Shown: one piece after another, positions 1 through 10,903 of the stretch
Numbering within the stretch: the first letter of the stretch is position 1
How the letters are laid out: each line of letters starts with the position of its first letter
Made by a program: the position numbers and the translations under genes
From: Effrenium voratum
Taxonomy: Eukaryota > Sar > Dinophyceae > Suessiales > Symbiodiniaceae
Length of the DNA stretch: 64,000 nt
Direction of reading: 5' to 3'
Assembly (NCBI GenBank): GCA_963377175.1
Contig: CAUJNA010003788.1
Coordinates: 1-64,000 of the forward strand
The notes under the pieces: model-generated
Told to the model about the DNA's origin: nothing
Databases searched by the model: none
Seen by the model: the letters and a program-made list of their open reading frames with translations, nothing else

Positions 1-1161
1 GTGTTCGAGCACCGCCTCCAGCCCTGCTCAATGAGGACGATCCGACAGTCCTCAGACAGTATATCCAAGGAATGCAGGACAGACAGCGGGACGCATTTCC
101 CTTCGGGGATAATCTCATTGCACAGTTTTTCAGATCAGCAACGAGAAAGACTGACAAGTGCAATGTCATTAAGAAACATCTCACTTGAGAATAATTTTCA
201 ATGAGATGCTGAAGACGCATTACCATGAACTCTTCATCACGACGAGGACATCGATCCATCCATCCGACCTCAAGGAGGCAGCCGAAGCAACACATTCTTC
301 ATCATCGAGCAAGGTGAATACGAAGGAGAAGAAGGCTTCTGGGTTGAGGATGAAGAAGGACTTGAAGGATTCATGTCAAACAGGGTCCTCGAGGAGAACG
401 ATGCGTTCATAGAAAGAAAAGTGTCGGGGCGGAACTTCAAGTTCAAGAAGAGAAAAGGAAAAGGAAAATCAGGAAACAAAAAGGGCAGTCACCAACGAGG
501 TGGCTTTAAACCCTTCAGAAAAAGCGGTTCTGGCGGAAAGGCCAATATGGCCAACGAAAACTATGATCCCTACGACCAGGCATATTGGGGAAAAGGCAAG
601 GGAAAGAAGGGAAAGAAAGGAAAATCAAAATTCCAATATCCCTATGATGGAAACAAAGGTTATCCATCCTATGAGAGTGGTAAAGGAAAGAGCGGACAGG
701 AGAAAGGAAAATCCAAGACGTTCGCAGCCACCGCAGAAAAGACGGAGGAGCAGCCCGCCATCCAGCAGACTGCGCCATCCATAGAGCCTACCTATGCCGG
801 TTGGACAGACCAAGATTGGGATCAATCATGGACATGGAACGAACATGGCTGGTACTCATCCCATGAGACATCCAGCACAGGACAAGCGTTAATGGCATTC
901 CATGATGCATATGAGTATCCTGGGAAAAAGGCCATCCACGAGAAGCTGATCCAATCAGATACAGTTTCAGAACACAATCTGTCCGTCACAACAAATCACA
1001 GCCTTCTGGCAACAAAGCTGATGGCGCCTGTCATCAAGCCTCAGCGCAACCCGACCTATGCGATTCTGGACAATGGATGTACCAGATCTATGGGCCAGCT
1101 GGCATGCAATCCAGCGTTTTACCCAGGCAATCGAACCAATGAAGGACGTCATCTCCTATGA
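1..1161 (+). pseudogene. gag remnant of copy A
   Basis: This is the C-terminal half of the structural protein. The first 200 bases and the rest lie in different frames compared with copy B, so the frame is broken near 120-200. From 373 to 1161 one frame reads a strongly basic region with repeated Gly-Lys-Gly-Lys steps (roughly 410-720), then a Trp-rich segment (about 790-870) and the start of the protease. No CCHC zinc knuckle is visible; the lysine/glycine stretch probably binds RNA instead (inference). Relative to copy B, 7 bp near 257 and 18 bp near 385 are missing. The frame then breaks at about 1093 through one extra C just after the protease Asp motif. Confidence 0.8.
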
Positions 1162-1600
1162 GTACATCCCGGCCGAGACCAAGTTCACTTTTGCAAACGG
1201 AGAGACCGCCAGGGTAAATTGGACCCTGCATCTTCGATATCACACAACTCCTCCGTGCAGTACCAACATCGACGTCCTTGAACAAGGAACTGTACCGATC
1301 CTTCTCAGCATCAGCCAGATGCGGAACCTCTACATGACCATCGAGCACACACCTCAATGTGACAAGATCACATGCAAGGCCTTTAGCATGAACCGTCAAG
1401 CAGTTCCAGTATCCGGTACAGGACATGCACTCGTCGATCTCGCTGGAGTTGCAAGAGTGAAGGCGCATGGAGAAATTGCTCACAAGGGCCTCATCAACTA
1501 TGTCTCTGACGATGATAACAGCATCAAGTTCCCTCCGGGGATCTCACCAAGAGCGAAACTGTTTGTGCAGCAAAATCATCCGAGACAAAGGAGGACCTAG
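1021..1600 (+). pseudogene. retroviral-type aspartic protease segment, copy A
   Basis: The motif Ala-Ile-Leu-Asp-Asn-Gly-Cys-Thr-Arg-Ser at about 1057-1089 matches the catalytic D-[TSN]-G motif of retropepsins, here with Asn in the second place. The domain would mature the Gag-Pol polyprotein. The motif and the following 170 codons (1058-1600) lie in two different frames because of a one-base insertion in the GGGCC context at about 1093. After 1600 a stop interrupts the spacer to the integrase. The fold is assigned from motif and position only. Confidence 0.65.
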
Positions 1601-3340
1601 CAACTCCTAAGATCATTGGGTCTCAAAAGCAGGACCATTGGATCCTTGACAAGAAGAACAAGCAGCTCATCCGTGTGCGCATCACGCCCCGAAAGGCGCT
1701 GTTCGCACCAAATGGAGCCAAGGAATGTCCAATCAATCCTGAGAACGTACCACGGAAATCATTGATGCATCCGCAGGTGGAGATCCAGACATTTTGGAAG
1801 ACAATTGGAGACTTACATCCCAGGCAAATAAACCAATGATTAACCTGTGGATAGGTAAGACTTTTCACCTTCTCGGACAATTCGCTTAAGGACGAAGAAG
1901 CAGGTTCAGGATCGGCAGCAGACAGGATCATCGACAAGAGGGGCCGGTCGACTATTGAGCCAGATCTTTTCGCACCATCCTCAAAAAACCAACATCGCTT
2001 CCGCTTGCCCTAGGCAGAATCCACAAGCAGTTGTCAAATCCCGAAGAGTTGAAGAAACTCCACCTGCAGCATCATCACATAACAACAGATCAATTTCGAT
2101 TTAGAACCCGAGCACTTCATTTGCCGAAATCAACATTCGATCTATTTGACAAGATCCGAAGTGAGTGTGAAGTTTGCCAAGTGGCAAAACATGCACCATC
2201 ACGAAGCAAGACAAGCGGACTTCGAGCGGACACCTTTGGTGACATGACATTCATTGATCACTGTCAAGTTCCTCTTGGAACAGGAGAACGCATCATTGTT
2301 TTGTCATCCTGGATGGAGCAACAACATTGCTCACTGCAGAGGCAGTGACAACTACGCAAGAAGTCGAGAACATCACTGTCCTCAGGAACTATTTTGACCA
2401 GTACCACTTGCAGCCCAAATCAGTTGTCGCAGATCAAGCCTTCATGACAGATACATGGGAACATGTCTATCAGTCCCTTGACATCACACCGATATCCTTG
2501 GGACCGAATACACCATGGCCAAATCGAGCTGAAGCAGCAGTTCGACTCCTGAAGGCACAACTCAAGATCATGCTAAGTTCCATCAAAGCAGGTACTGCAC
2601 CTGCAACACTGAAGAAAGTGACACACAGGCAGCTAGTGAAGGCCGCTGCAACTGTCAGGAATCAGACCGTCACCTACGGGGGAGTAACACCATTGGAGCT
2701 CGCATTCGGAAGACGACCAGCAGATCTCATCCAACTCGATGTCGCAACACCAACTCAGCTGACGATTGACAGGAACGAAGAAGAGATGACAGCCATCCAG
2801 ATCAAGCAGCTGTCAAAGCAAGCTTTCCAAGAAGCACGTCAATCCGAGGACATCCGACGAGACCTTGCTCAAAATCTCCGAATGAGTTCAAAGCCTCTTC
2901 AGGTGAAGGACAAGGTATTCTACGGGCAGGAAGACAAATCCAAGATTCGTTCCGATGGAAGCAAGGGAGGAATATGGCTAAAGGGAAAGGTCATTTCCAT
3001 TGAAGGAGCGATGGTAGGACTTGATCTTGGGACTCGACCCATCAAGGTTAACATGACGAAGCTCAGGAAGGATGACACCATCCCTCCGAGGAAACCCGGA
3101 ATTGACCTTCTGTTACCTGAAGAGCGAGAATCCTTGCAGAAGGAGCAGCCAGGCTCCTCTGTAGATACCAAGAAAAAGGAATCATCCGCACCAGCTCCTA
3201 AGCCAAGATCCTCAGTGCCAGTACGTACCGCGGGAAAAACAACTCCAAAACCTGCAGTGCCTCATCCAGCAGAGAACATGTTCGTCGAGGACCTCACATC
3301 CATTCCTGAACAAGCACATTGGAATTGTGTACGTAAGGGA
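1601..3340 (+). pseudogene. integrase (DDE, copia type), copy A
   Basis: The integrase inserts the cDNA into the host chromosome. The N-terminal HHCC zinc motif (His-rich segment about 2050-2080, Cys-Glu-Val-Cys near 2166) is followed by the catalytic Asp in Phe-Ile-Asp-His (about 2250), the second Asp in Val-Ala-Asp-Gln (about 2430) and the Glu in Asn-Arg-Ala-Glu (about 2525). A C-terminal small barrel-like segment with the pattern Gly-Lys-Val-Ile-Ser-Ile-Glu-Gly-Ala-Met sits near 2980-3015. One T is missing from a T run near 2299 relative to copy B, shifting the frame between 2031-2348 and 2327-3454. A 55-base segment at about 1983-2037 is absent from copy B. Confidence 0.85.
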
Positions 3341-3975
3341 AAGATCCACGTTCTCGAGATCTTTGCAGGAAGTGCCAGATTCGTCAGTGCTGTGCACTAT
3401 CAGGTCTTCTTAAGGTTGGGACTCCCGTGGACATCCGCACAGGATTCGATGTAATGACATCCAAGGGACGACACATGGTCATGGAGATCATCAGGGAACA
3501 AGCACCTGATGTCATCCTTATGGCACCATGGTCAAATATGCAGAACATCCAGCAAGACCAACAAAAGGTTGGGGAAAAGCGGAGACGCTACCTTCCCTTT
3601 TTTTCACACCCATCCGTGACCTGGGGAGATTTCCATTTCTGTGCATACGGACTAAAAGATCCTGAATCCGGGCTCAGAAGTCTCAAGCCCACGAGCTTGA
3701 TGCACTGTTTACCTTCCGAGGTTATGAGACCGATCTTCAGAAGGTGTAAAAAATCCAGCTCAGTCAAGCATGAACACCAACCCCTAGAGGGAAACGCTGG
3801 TACCTTCGGAAGCAGAACCAAACTGGCACAGGTGTATCCTTATCAGTTCTGTCAGGATCTTGCGCACATCCTCTTACGACACTTGCAGGTGAAACCGCTT
3901 GACAATGATGTGTACCTCTTGGAGGACCTTTTTGAACCATTCACCATCAAGCAGGTTGATATCCTGAGAAAGTAG
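3336..3975 (+). pseudogene. C5-DNA-methyltransferase-like domain remnant, copy A
   Basis: Motif I of a SAM-dependent methyltransferase is intact (Leu-Glu-Ile-Phe-Ala-Gly-Ser-Ala-Arg, about 3352-3378). The catalytic Pro-Val-Cys-Gly of copy B is gone through a 12 bp deletion at about 3527, leaving Ala-Pro-Trp-Ser. A further roughly 140 bp that in copy B holds the Glu-Asn-Pro motif is replaced by a T run near 3597-3605. The domain is therefore dead here. C5-methyltransferases inside dinoflagellate copia-like elements are established knowledge (de Mendoza and colleagues, 2018). The position between integrase and reverse transcriptase agrees with that. Confidence 0.6.
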
Positions 3976-5280
3976 ATGGAAGCCATTGACAAGGAGTTCA
4001 ACATGACCAGCAGCAGTCTTGAAGTCAGAATCCAAGACCTGCCGTTCAACAAGGACGTTCAACCATTAGTCATCCAGGATCCGCTAGTTCAGAAATTCCA
4101 GAAGACGATGAAGCAGTACCCACCTGCGACTGAAATTGATATCTTCAAGCAAGATCCTAATGACTGGCGATGTCAGAACATGTGGAACGGCTGTAAGAAG
4201 TTGAGACAACTGTGCATCTCATCCACTCAGTATGATGCATGCACCGCATACGTCCACACCATTGGCATCAATATGCCTATTTCGTCACCTCCGGACGATG
4301 CAATCATATCCTTCTGGCAGCCTGATCAGCTGAATAGATTTGGGTCTTGCCTGCATCAAAATGCAATTGGGAGAAGTATGATCCGAAGACTTGGCATGCT
4401 GTGATGTTTTCATCCGTTCATCAGTCGTTCACCGATGCGCCGGCCATCAAGCCGATGCCCATCGAGACGGATCCGTTGGATCCAACGGATGCACCTCAAC
4501 AGCCTGACACGCAGCAGCCACCTGATCAACCGGACCATCCCATGCCTGATCCAAGACCTCCAACACCTCCGGACGAGAACATGTCAGATCCTCCTCCGGA
4601 TCCTCCACATCAGCCTGATCATCCCATGCCGCCAGCACCACGCAGTGTGTCACCAGACAGTCCGGTGGATCCTCCACTACCGCCACACGACAAGCCTGGC
4701 GGAGGAGATGCAGCGCTTAAACGGCAAAAACAGTCCATTTCATCCTCAAGTGGACTCAATCGACTGGGGGGTGATGTCTCTTTGCCGTCACAGTCGCAAT
4801 CATCTCAGCCAATTCTTCCGACTGTCGTGGTACCTTCACCACCTGCGATTCTTACAAATCCCGAAGCAGAAGAACCAGATGAAGATCTTGAACTGCCAAC
4901 ACTTGCGCAAGAAGAAACAACCGGCAGTCCATCAAAGAAGCAGAAGACTGGGTAGAAGAAGAAGAAGCCAGATGACAATGATGAGTCACCTGGGCATTCT
5001 CCCAGACATGATCCTGCATCTTCATCCAATTATAATCCGAACAATCCAGCGAATTTGCAGGTCCACTATGAAAGTGAGGAAGAACTGATCCCTCATGTTC
5101 CAACCTCATCCGGCACTGGAAGTTCAGAAAGAACCATGAGATACACTGACCAGGAAGATGGAGATTCAGAAAACTCTCAGAGGACCAGATCCTACGATGA
5201 TCACCAAGTGCGAACACCGGATCCTTTACGGTTCCGAGAGATATCGAAGGCAACCCTGTCCTTCTTGGACGTGTGAAAGG
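3976..5280 (+). pseudogene. Pol linker with proline-rich segment, copy A
   Basis: No known domain was recognised. The first part (3976-4404) is a mixed globular-looking sequence with a Trp-Arg-Cys-Gln-Asn-Met-Trp core. The next (4347-4955) is dominated by Pro-Asp-His-Pro and Pro-Pro-Asp steps, followed by a Lys-rich patch and a stop (TAG at 4953-4955) where copy B has a Lys codon. It joins the methyltransferase-like region to the reverse transcriptase. The other frame over 4435-5088 is also open but is only a shadow of the proline codons. Confidence 0.6.
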
Positions 5281-5363
5281 GACCTTCAGGCCATCGCCCC
5301 GATGCGGATTCTCTCATCAGAAATACACAGATCACAATCATGTTGACCAGCTATGCAAGAACA

Positions 5364-5829
5364 TGACCGACGATGACCGTGCACTCTTAGTTCTGTATTC
5401 ATCCAAGCAAGAATCCTTGAAGGCTTCATCCACATCCGCACTCATTGGCAAGAAGCGGAAGGAGGCTACAGCCACGGAAATAAGAGCTTATCAGAAGCAA
5501 TTCCTTGAAGCCAAGCAGCTTGAGTGCAAATCATGGCTTGACAATGAAGTGTTCGACAGATGCACGACCTTGCACATGTACGAAGTGAAGATTGTCTGGC
5601 AGATTCGCTGACCAAGCATTCAGCTAAAGCAGACGAGCTCATCAAGGCCGTCCTCACCGGCAATCTATTGAATGTAGATGCACATCCACCCTTCCGTACC
5701 ATGTTGCAGAACAAGGCATTCTTGGTTGAGTGGCTAGCACACAACACGAAGCACGGACCCGACATCATTGCCTTTGCAGGAGTCGGTATAGCAGAATCCA
5801 TGTTTGCTTATTGGGGAACCTGGGCATGA
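5364..5829 (+). pseudogene. reverse transcriptase stub fused to RNase H tail by deletion, copy A
   Basis: The N-terminal start of the copia reverse transcriptase (about 5370-5557) is followed directly by the last part of RNase H (5558-5829), including the Leu-Ala-Asp-Ser-Leu-Thr-Lys motif. Relative to copy B, bases 49111-50395 are missing, with a three-base GAC microhomology at the join (5555-5557). All reverse transcriptase catalytic aspartates and the first three RNase H acidic residues are gone. Transposition would need proteins supplied by another copy. The final stop is at 5827-5829. Confidence 0.85.
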
Positions 5830-5924
5830 TCCGCATGTCCACGAATTCTGATGCATGAGTTTTTCCGTTTTGCATATTTTCAATTCCTCAATTCCGTGAT
5901 GCGCGTGTTTGCACTTGACCCATT

Positions 5925-7724
5925 TTGAATCTCAAGAAATATGTGTCTGCCTCCGCAGCCACTTTCGGTTTACAACCAATCCGACCTTTGCAATCTTGTA
6001 TGCTCGATCATCTCGTTGACATGCCCATCCTCAACCTGATGTTTGGACGATCCGGCGATGCGGCACCTGTGCCAAAGCCGATGATCAAGAGACGGGCGTC
6101 ACCGTTGAAGGAATCCCCTGCTCGTGATGAGGAAGATGAGACATCCGATTGCCCCATGGAGCAAGTCGCTGATGAGAATCCATCCGCCTCTCAACAACCC
6201 GAGAATGTCAACATGGAGCAGGTTGATTATGATCCAGATTCCGACGACGATGATTCAGATGAAGAAGGGCATCCTCTCGCAGGAAGGCCTTTGTCAAAGG
6301 CGATGCCACATCCGAAACTTGTTCCAAAGTCCCCGCCACCAGCATTGAGGCTTGTCTCCAAGGTCAAGCCAGCACCAAAGAACATCCTGGATGAAGAGAC
6401 GGAATCCGACAATCATCCTGGTGATCGACCTGCACTTCCAAGGCGACCAGTGATGCGGCCTGTCCTCACATCCAATGATCGGTGGTTTGTAACATATGGA
6501 TCGGATACAAACATCAGCCTCCAGAAGGAATCCGTACACCAGGACCTTTCGGAAACTCAAAATTCCTGAATACTACAAGGAATGCTCAACCATCCTCGAT
6601 GTCAATCCGGACTTCCACTTCGTTCCTGAGCACGAGAGACCACATGGAGTTAAGGTATTCTGGTTGAAGGCAAGATTCAACGATTGCTGGCACCCAACAC
6701 TCCAAGGTGAAGGATCTCATGCAGAGAAGCAATACATGGACTTCATCAAGAAGGTCTACAGCATCTGCTGCTACACCAATGCTCAATTCGAAGTTTACGG
6801 AACCGACATCATCCCGATGGTATGCCACAACGGCAACATTGATCTCGAGAAGACCGTCCAGAATGTCGAACAGGTTTGCAAGTACTTCCGCATGGATCCA
6901 TCAAGGCGAAACAGATCACAGATCTCATCCTCTGGCGAATTGAGAGAATGAGCAGATCGTTTTCCGGATGTCTTCGACATGATCCAAGGCATGGAATCCA
7001 TAAGGAATGCAAACGACAAGTGGAAATGGGTCCTGATGGATCCGTCGAGCTCTATGACGCATTGACCTGCATCACACATGCCAGGAACTTCATTGGAAAT
7101 AAGCCAGGACTTCTCTTGATGGCTATGTTCCCGAGCTATGGAAAATCACGTTTCGAAATTGCGTTCGTATTTCCATCCGTGGACGGGTCATATAAGGAGC
7201 GCAAGGCACGGGGAGAAATTGTTCCAAGGAATCGATGGATCGATAAGCTCAACACAAGATCCGCACAAAATGCACTCAGGCCCGGTGGCAAGGAATTCTA
7301 TGTTGATTCAGAGATGGAGTTCTATGTGAGATGCAACAGCGGACACACACGACAAGTCGAGATCCAATCCTTTGGACGACCCCTGTACTCTGAGCAGAAA
7401 GAGCCTCATCACGACGAACCGGACTATGATCTCCCAACGGAATCCATTCCGCCAAGTCCGCATCCGTCAAGATCCGAGGCGCCTCATGAAGATGAAGGCA
7501 CAGCTCAGCCCAAGCACAGAATGCGAAGGCCGGCACCACCATCCATTGAAGAAGAGAGAAAAATCAAGCCGTTCTCGAAGAAGCCCATCACATTCATGTT
7601 CCATGCAACCTCTGAAAATCAGCTCTACAGCATCATGGAGCACGGGCACAAATCTGGGAAATCCCAGTCAAACCCTTCGGGGAGACTGCACGTCCACATG
7701 GCATGCATCGATGACGTCATCCTC
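5925..7724 (+). pseudogene. Accessory ORF with Tpt1/KptA-like RNA 2'-phosphotransferase domain, copy A (3' truncated)
   Basis: It follows the Pol stop by about 95 bases. The N-terminal part (5925-6569) is acidic and proline-rich with an Asp/Ser run. Frames change near 6560 and 6880-6950. From about 6876 one frame stays open through four features of Tpt1/KptA: Leu-Arg-His (6972-6980) with a following Asp-Gly-Ser-Val-x-Leu segment, Arg-Cys-Asn-Ser-Gly-His (7329-7346, the RAxQGH motif), His-Ala-Thr (7602-7610, the HGT motif) and Gly-Arg-Leu-His-Val-His-Met-Ala (7680-7703, the HVHLA motif). Known Tpt1 enzymes move an RNA 2'-phosphate to NAD+. The last conserved Arg is lost because the element breaks off at about 7722. 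The insert between motifs 2 and 3 is long, acidic and Pro-rich. Confidence 0.6.
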
Positions 7725-7745
7725 GAGCAGACGCATTCTGGTCAT

Positions 7746-8919
7746 CCACCCCCACCCCCCCACCCCCCCCACCCCCCCACCCCCCCACCCCCCCCCCACA
7801 CCCACACACCCACACACCCACACACCCACACACCCACACACACCCACACACCCACACCCCCACACCCCCACACCCCCACACCCCCACACCCCCACCCCCA
7901 CCCCCCCACCCCCCCACCCCCCCACCCCACACCCACACACCCACACACCCACACACCCACACACCCACACACCACACACCCCCACCCACAACCCACACAC
8001 CACCACACCACACACCACACCCACCCCCACCCCCCTCCACCCCACCCCCCAGCGGCGCGTGGGTTGTGCGGTGGATGCGCGCGGGCCCGCGCCCCGCGCC
8101 CCCGCGGCCCCTGCGCCGGGGACCCCGGCGCGGGGGGCCCGCGCGCCCGCGCGCGCCCCAGCGGCACGCTTTCGCGCGCGCGCCCGGGCGCGCTACCGCG
8201 CGCGCCCCGCGCAGGCCCCCGCGCGCGGGCCCCTGGCGCGCCCGCGGCGGCCCCCCGACCACCTTCAGCGGCCCCCGTTTGCGCCACCCCGCCCCCACAC
8301 CCCCCCCCCCACCCCCCCCCCCCCCCCCCCCCCCCCCCACCCCCCCCCCCCCACACACAACCCCCCCCACCCCCCACCCCCACCCTCGCACACCGCGCAC
8401 CAGAATATCGCCCCCCCGCGCGCGCCCCGGCGCGGCCCCCGCGCGCCCCCTGCGCGCGGCCCCGCGCGCGCCCCCGCGCGCGCCCCCGCGCGCTGCGCCC
8501 GCGCGCGCCCCCTCGCGGCTCCGTCGCACGCGCCCGTTGCACCCGCCGCGCCCGTGCACCGCCCGCGCCCGTGCACCCGCCCGCGCCCGTGCACCCGCCC
8601 GCGCCCGTGCACCCGCACGCGCCCGTGCACCCGCACCCGCACCCGCACCCGCACCCGCACCCCCACCCCCACCCGCACCCGCACCCGCACCCGCACCCGC
8701 ACCCACACCCACACACCCACACCCACACCCACACACCCACACCCACCCCCACACTCACCACCCCCACCCTCACCACCCCCACCCCCACCCCCACCCCCAC
8801 CCCCACCCCCCACCCCCCTCCCCCACCCCCACCCCTAGTGGAGCCTGCGGCTTAATTTGATTCAACACGACCCCCACCCCCACCCCACCCCCCACCCCCC
8901 ACACACCCACACCCGCACT
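7746..8919. repeat. 1.2 kb C-rich low-complexity tract
   Basis: 7746-8060 is almost only C and A on this strand (CCCACA and CCCCCA steps). 8060-8560 is extremely GC-rich with many CGCG steps and a long C run near 8300-8340. 8560-8830 is (CCCGCA)n, (CCCACA)n and (CCCCCA)n, ending in more C/A repeats up to 8919. The complementary strand is G-rich with many runs of three or more G and could form G-quadruplexes. All frames are open on both strands, so the long Pro/His/Arg or Gly/Val ORFs here are not genes. A short non-repetitive island sits at about 8838-8870. Confidence 0.9.
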
Positions 8920-9342
8920 GTTGGATCTTGGGATTCCTGCAATTGTAGTGGGGTCCACGTTGGGTGAAAGTTTCCGGAAAGTTTACAGTCGGGACAAGGC
9001 CAGATGGGGACAGCCTCAATGTGACTAGAAGATAGGGTCGGGTAGGCCCCTTCATTTGACTCATCTGGGATTTCGGGCATGCACGCGCGGACAGAATACA
9101 ACAAAAAAGAGCCGAGGCACCCACTCATTTTGCCACGTCAGTTGCGCAGAGCTAGCCATGTGTAGAGGTCGCGCAAATGAAACTCGGCAATGTTTGGAAG
9201 GGGCCATGCGCTTGGCAAAACCACAGAGAAACAAACGCCACCCACTTTCATGATTGTTGGAGAATGTTAATTGTAGGTTTGGAAGGGCCTGTTGGGCAAA
9301 TACCCAACAGGACTTCTCGCATACGGCGCACAACTTGTGCAG
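8920..9342. other. No gene seen
   Basis: Unique sequence of mixed composition right of the C-rich tract. No exon, RNA gene or tandem repeat could be supported. Confidence 0.5.
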
Positions 9343-9390
9343 GTTTGGGAGCGGCCGAAGGAGTTCGATCCTGAACGCTTCATGCAGCAG
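9343..9390 (+). CDS. Isolated cytochrome P450-like exon (PERF region)
   Basis: A CAG acceptor at 9340-9342 is followed by codons for Val-Trp-Glu-Arg-Pro-Lys-Glu-Phe-Asp-Pro-Glu-Arg-Phe-Met. This fits the W-x-x-P-x-x-F-x-P-E-R-F block that lies between the ExxR helix and the haem loop of P450 monooxygenases. Short exons are normal in dinoflagellates. The reading continues to about 9420 but no longer looks like P450. Neither the ExxR exon upstream nor the haem-binding Cys loop downstream was found nearby, so this may be one exon of a gene with long introns, or a relic. The borders are approximate. Confidence 0.45.
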
Positions 9391-10522
9391 AAGTACCTTG
9401 GCCGCTTTTTCAGTGCTAGGTCTGAATTGCATTTGTCTCCTGCGAAATTACTTTTCACGAAAGATAGCCATTTGGTTGCTACCTTGAGTACTTGCTTGCG
9501 TTAGCAAGGTCTCTATAAGGGGTGTGGGCTCGACTCCTCCAGACCTCCTCTCCCTTCGACTCCCTCCTCGTCCGCCCTCTGCTTTTCCTCTCCTGCTCGG
9601 GATCGAATCCTCCCTCAGACCTTAGACTTTGTGTGACACGCAGCCAACTCGTAAGGACACATCGCTCCAGACCCTGGGCCTTCAAGCCTGCGTAACACGC
9701 AGCTAGCTCGTGAGACGACTTTTTTTCTGCCTCCAGCCGCTTGAGGATTGGCTCTGGACCTGTTCGCTTTTGAATCCCAAGCTTTTTGGGCCCATACACC
9801 AAAGGGTCAAAGGGAAGCCGGTGATGCTGGCGATGCTGCTGGTGCAAACTGCCGCTAGGGACGGCGTTCGTGTTACGAATTCACTAATTTGTCAGTGGCC
9901 ATACTGGTGATGCTGCCGATGCTGGTGATGCAATCTCTGCATCGAAGTGATAGTCAGCCGTGCGAGGAATTAGCTAATTTGTCAGCGATCGTTTCAGCTA
10001 GGCTTCGTTGCTCGCGATGTTGGTGATGCAACGAGCTTAGTTTTCCCATTTCGAGAGGGGCTGAGCGGAATATTCACAATTTAAGGAGGCCTTTGATTTG
10101 GTGGCGTCTTTCTTGCCGAAAATCACATGAACCAGGTTTACCTGCTCCTGTTTCACGTATCTCTGAAGGCCCCTGTTTGGATGAAGCTATCGTGTCCCCT
10201 TCTGCTCAAGAGAGTTTAGACTATTCACCACAATCTGGGCAGCCAAGGCAGGGTTCAGGGCGGGGCCTGTGTTTTGACTGCCACATGTGCCATGCCCACA
10301 CATATACCTTCCACCTTTGGGGTTGAGCATGAAGGGAGACCATCATACGGGCTGTGGTCAAAACATGCAACTTGGGGTTCGTGGTGACCATTGATGCCTT
10401 AAGAGAAACTAGACCACGGTTGGCCCGAAAGCAGAACATCGCAAGCGAGGTCGGCCCAACGCTGCAGGATGCGTTCTTTTTCCCTACACGAAGCATTCGT
10501 GAAGCAAGCGCGAGACAGCACC
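9391..10522. other. Non-coding stretch with a small direct repeat
   Basis: No gene is supported. A 22-base direct repeat with a few mismatches occurs at 9631-9652 and 9690-9712 (core ACACGCAGC). Repeated GGTGATGC steps lie at 9830-10030. A B-box-like GGCTCGACTCC at about 9527 has no properly spaced A box. Confidence 0.4.
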
Positions 10523-10523
10523 A

Positions 10524-10887
10524 GGCAAGGTGCTCTGCGCAAACTGGTCGGTGCAAGTTGGTCTGCGCAAGTTGCTCTACGCAAGTTGCACTGTGCAAGT
10601 TGCTCTGCGCAAGTTGCTCCGCGCAAGTTGCTCCGGCAAGTTGGTCCCTGCAAGTGGCTCCCTGCAAGTTGCTCTGTGCAAATTGCGCTCCCTGCAAGTT
10701 GCTCTGTGCAAGCTGCTCTGTGCAAGTTGCTCTGTGCAAGTTGCTCTGCGTAAGTTGCTCTGCGCAAGTTGCTCTAGGCAAGGCGCTCTGCGCAAACTGG
10801 TCGGTGCAAGTTGGTCTGCGCAAGTTGCTCTGTGCAACTTGCTCTGCGCAAGTTGCTCTGCGCAAGTTGCTTTAAAATGCAAGTTGC
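10524..10887. repeat. 14 bp tandem satellite with higher-order duplication
   Basis: The unit is GCAAGTTGCTCTGC with variants, about 25 copies. A characteristic block (AGGCAAGG then TGCTCTGCGCAAACTGG) starts at 10523 and recurs with one change at 10776, giving a higher-order period of about 253 bp (18 units). Because 14 is not a multiple of 3, all frames are open with a 14-residue period. On the minus strand this mimics pentapeptide repeats, but the pattern is explained by the satellite. Confidence 0.92.
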
Positions 10888-10903
10888 ATCTTGCGACGCC
10901 CGC

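Larger units (their letters stand above)
1..7724 (+). mobile_element. Ty1/copia-like LTR retrotransposon, copy A (truncated both sides)
   Basis: The sequence is collinear and nearly identical with the complete element at 42821-55078. Base 1 corresponds to base 43676 of that copy, so the 5' LTR and the start of gag lie outside the window. The order is gag tail, protease, integrase, methyltransferase-like remnant, proline-rich linker, a reverse transcriptase stub joined to the RNase H tail, and an accessory frame with a Tpt1-like domain. Homology stops at about 7722, inside the Tpt1 domain, and a C/A-rich tract follows. No 3' LTR is present. Compared with copy B it lacks about 1.28 kb (RT/RNase H), 12 bp plus roughly 140 bp in the methyltransferase, and many smaller pieces. 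It cannot be autonomous. Confidence 0.93.

Noticed and set aside
7717..8860. Long Pro/His/Thr/Arg-rich and Gly/Val-rich ORFs of up to 659 codons on both strands
   Set aside because: They come from C-rich low-complexity DNA that has almost no stop codons. Only the first part of the plus-strand frame (before 7724) is a real coding remnant.
9515..9560. Possible tRNA or SINE (B-box-like GGCTCGACTCC)
   Set aside because: The A-box-like word is only about 30 bases upstream and no stems pair.
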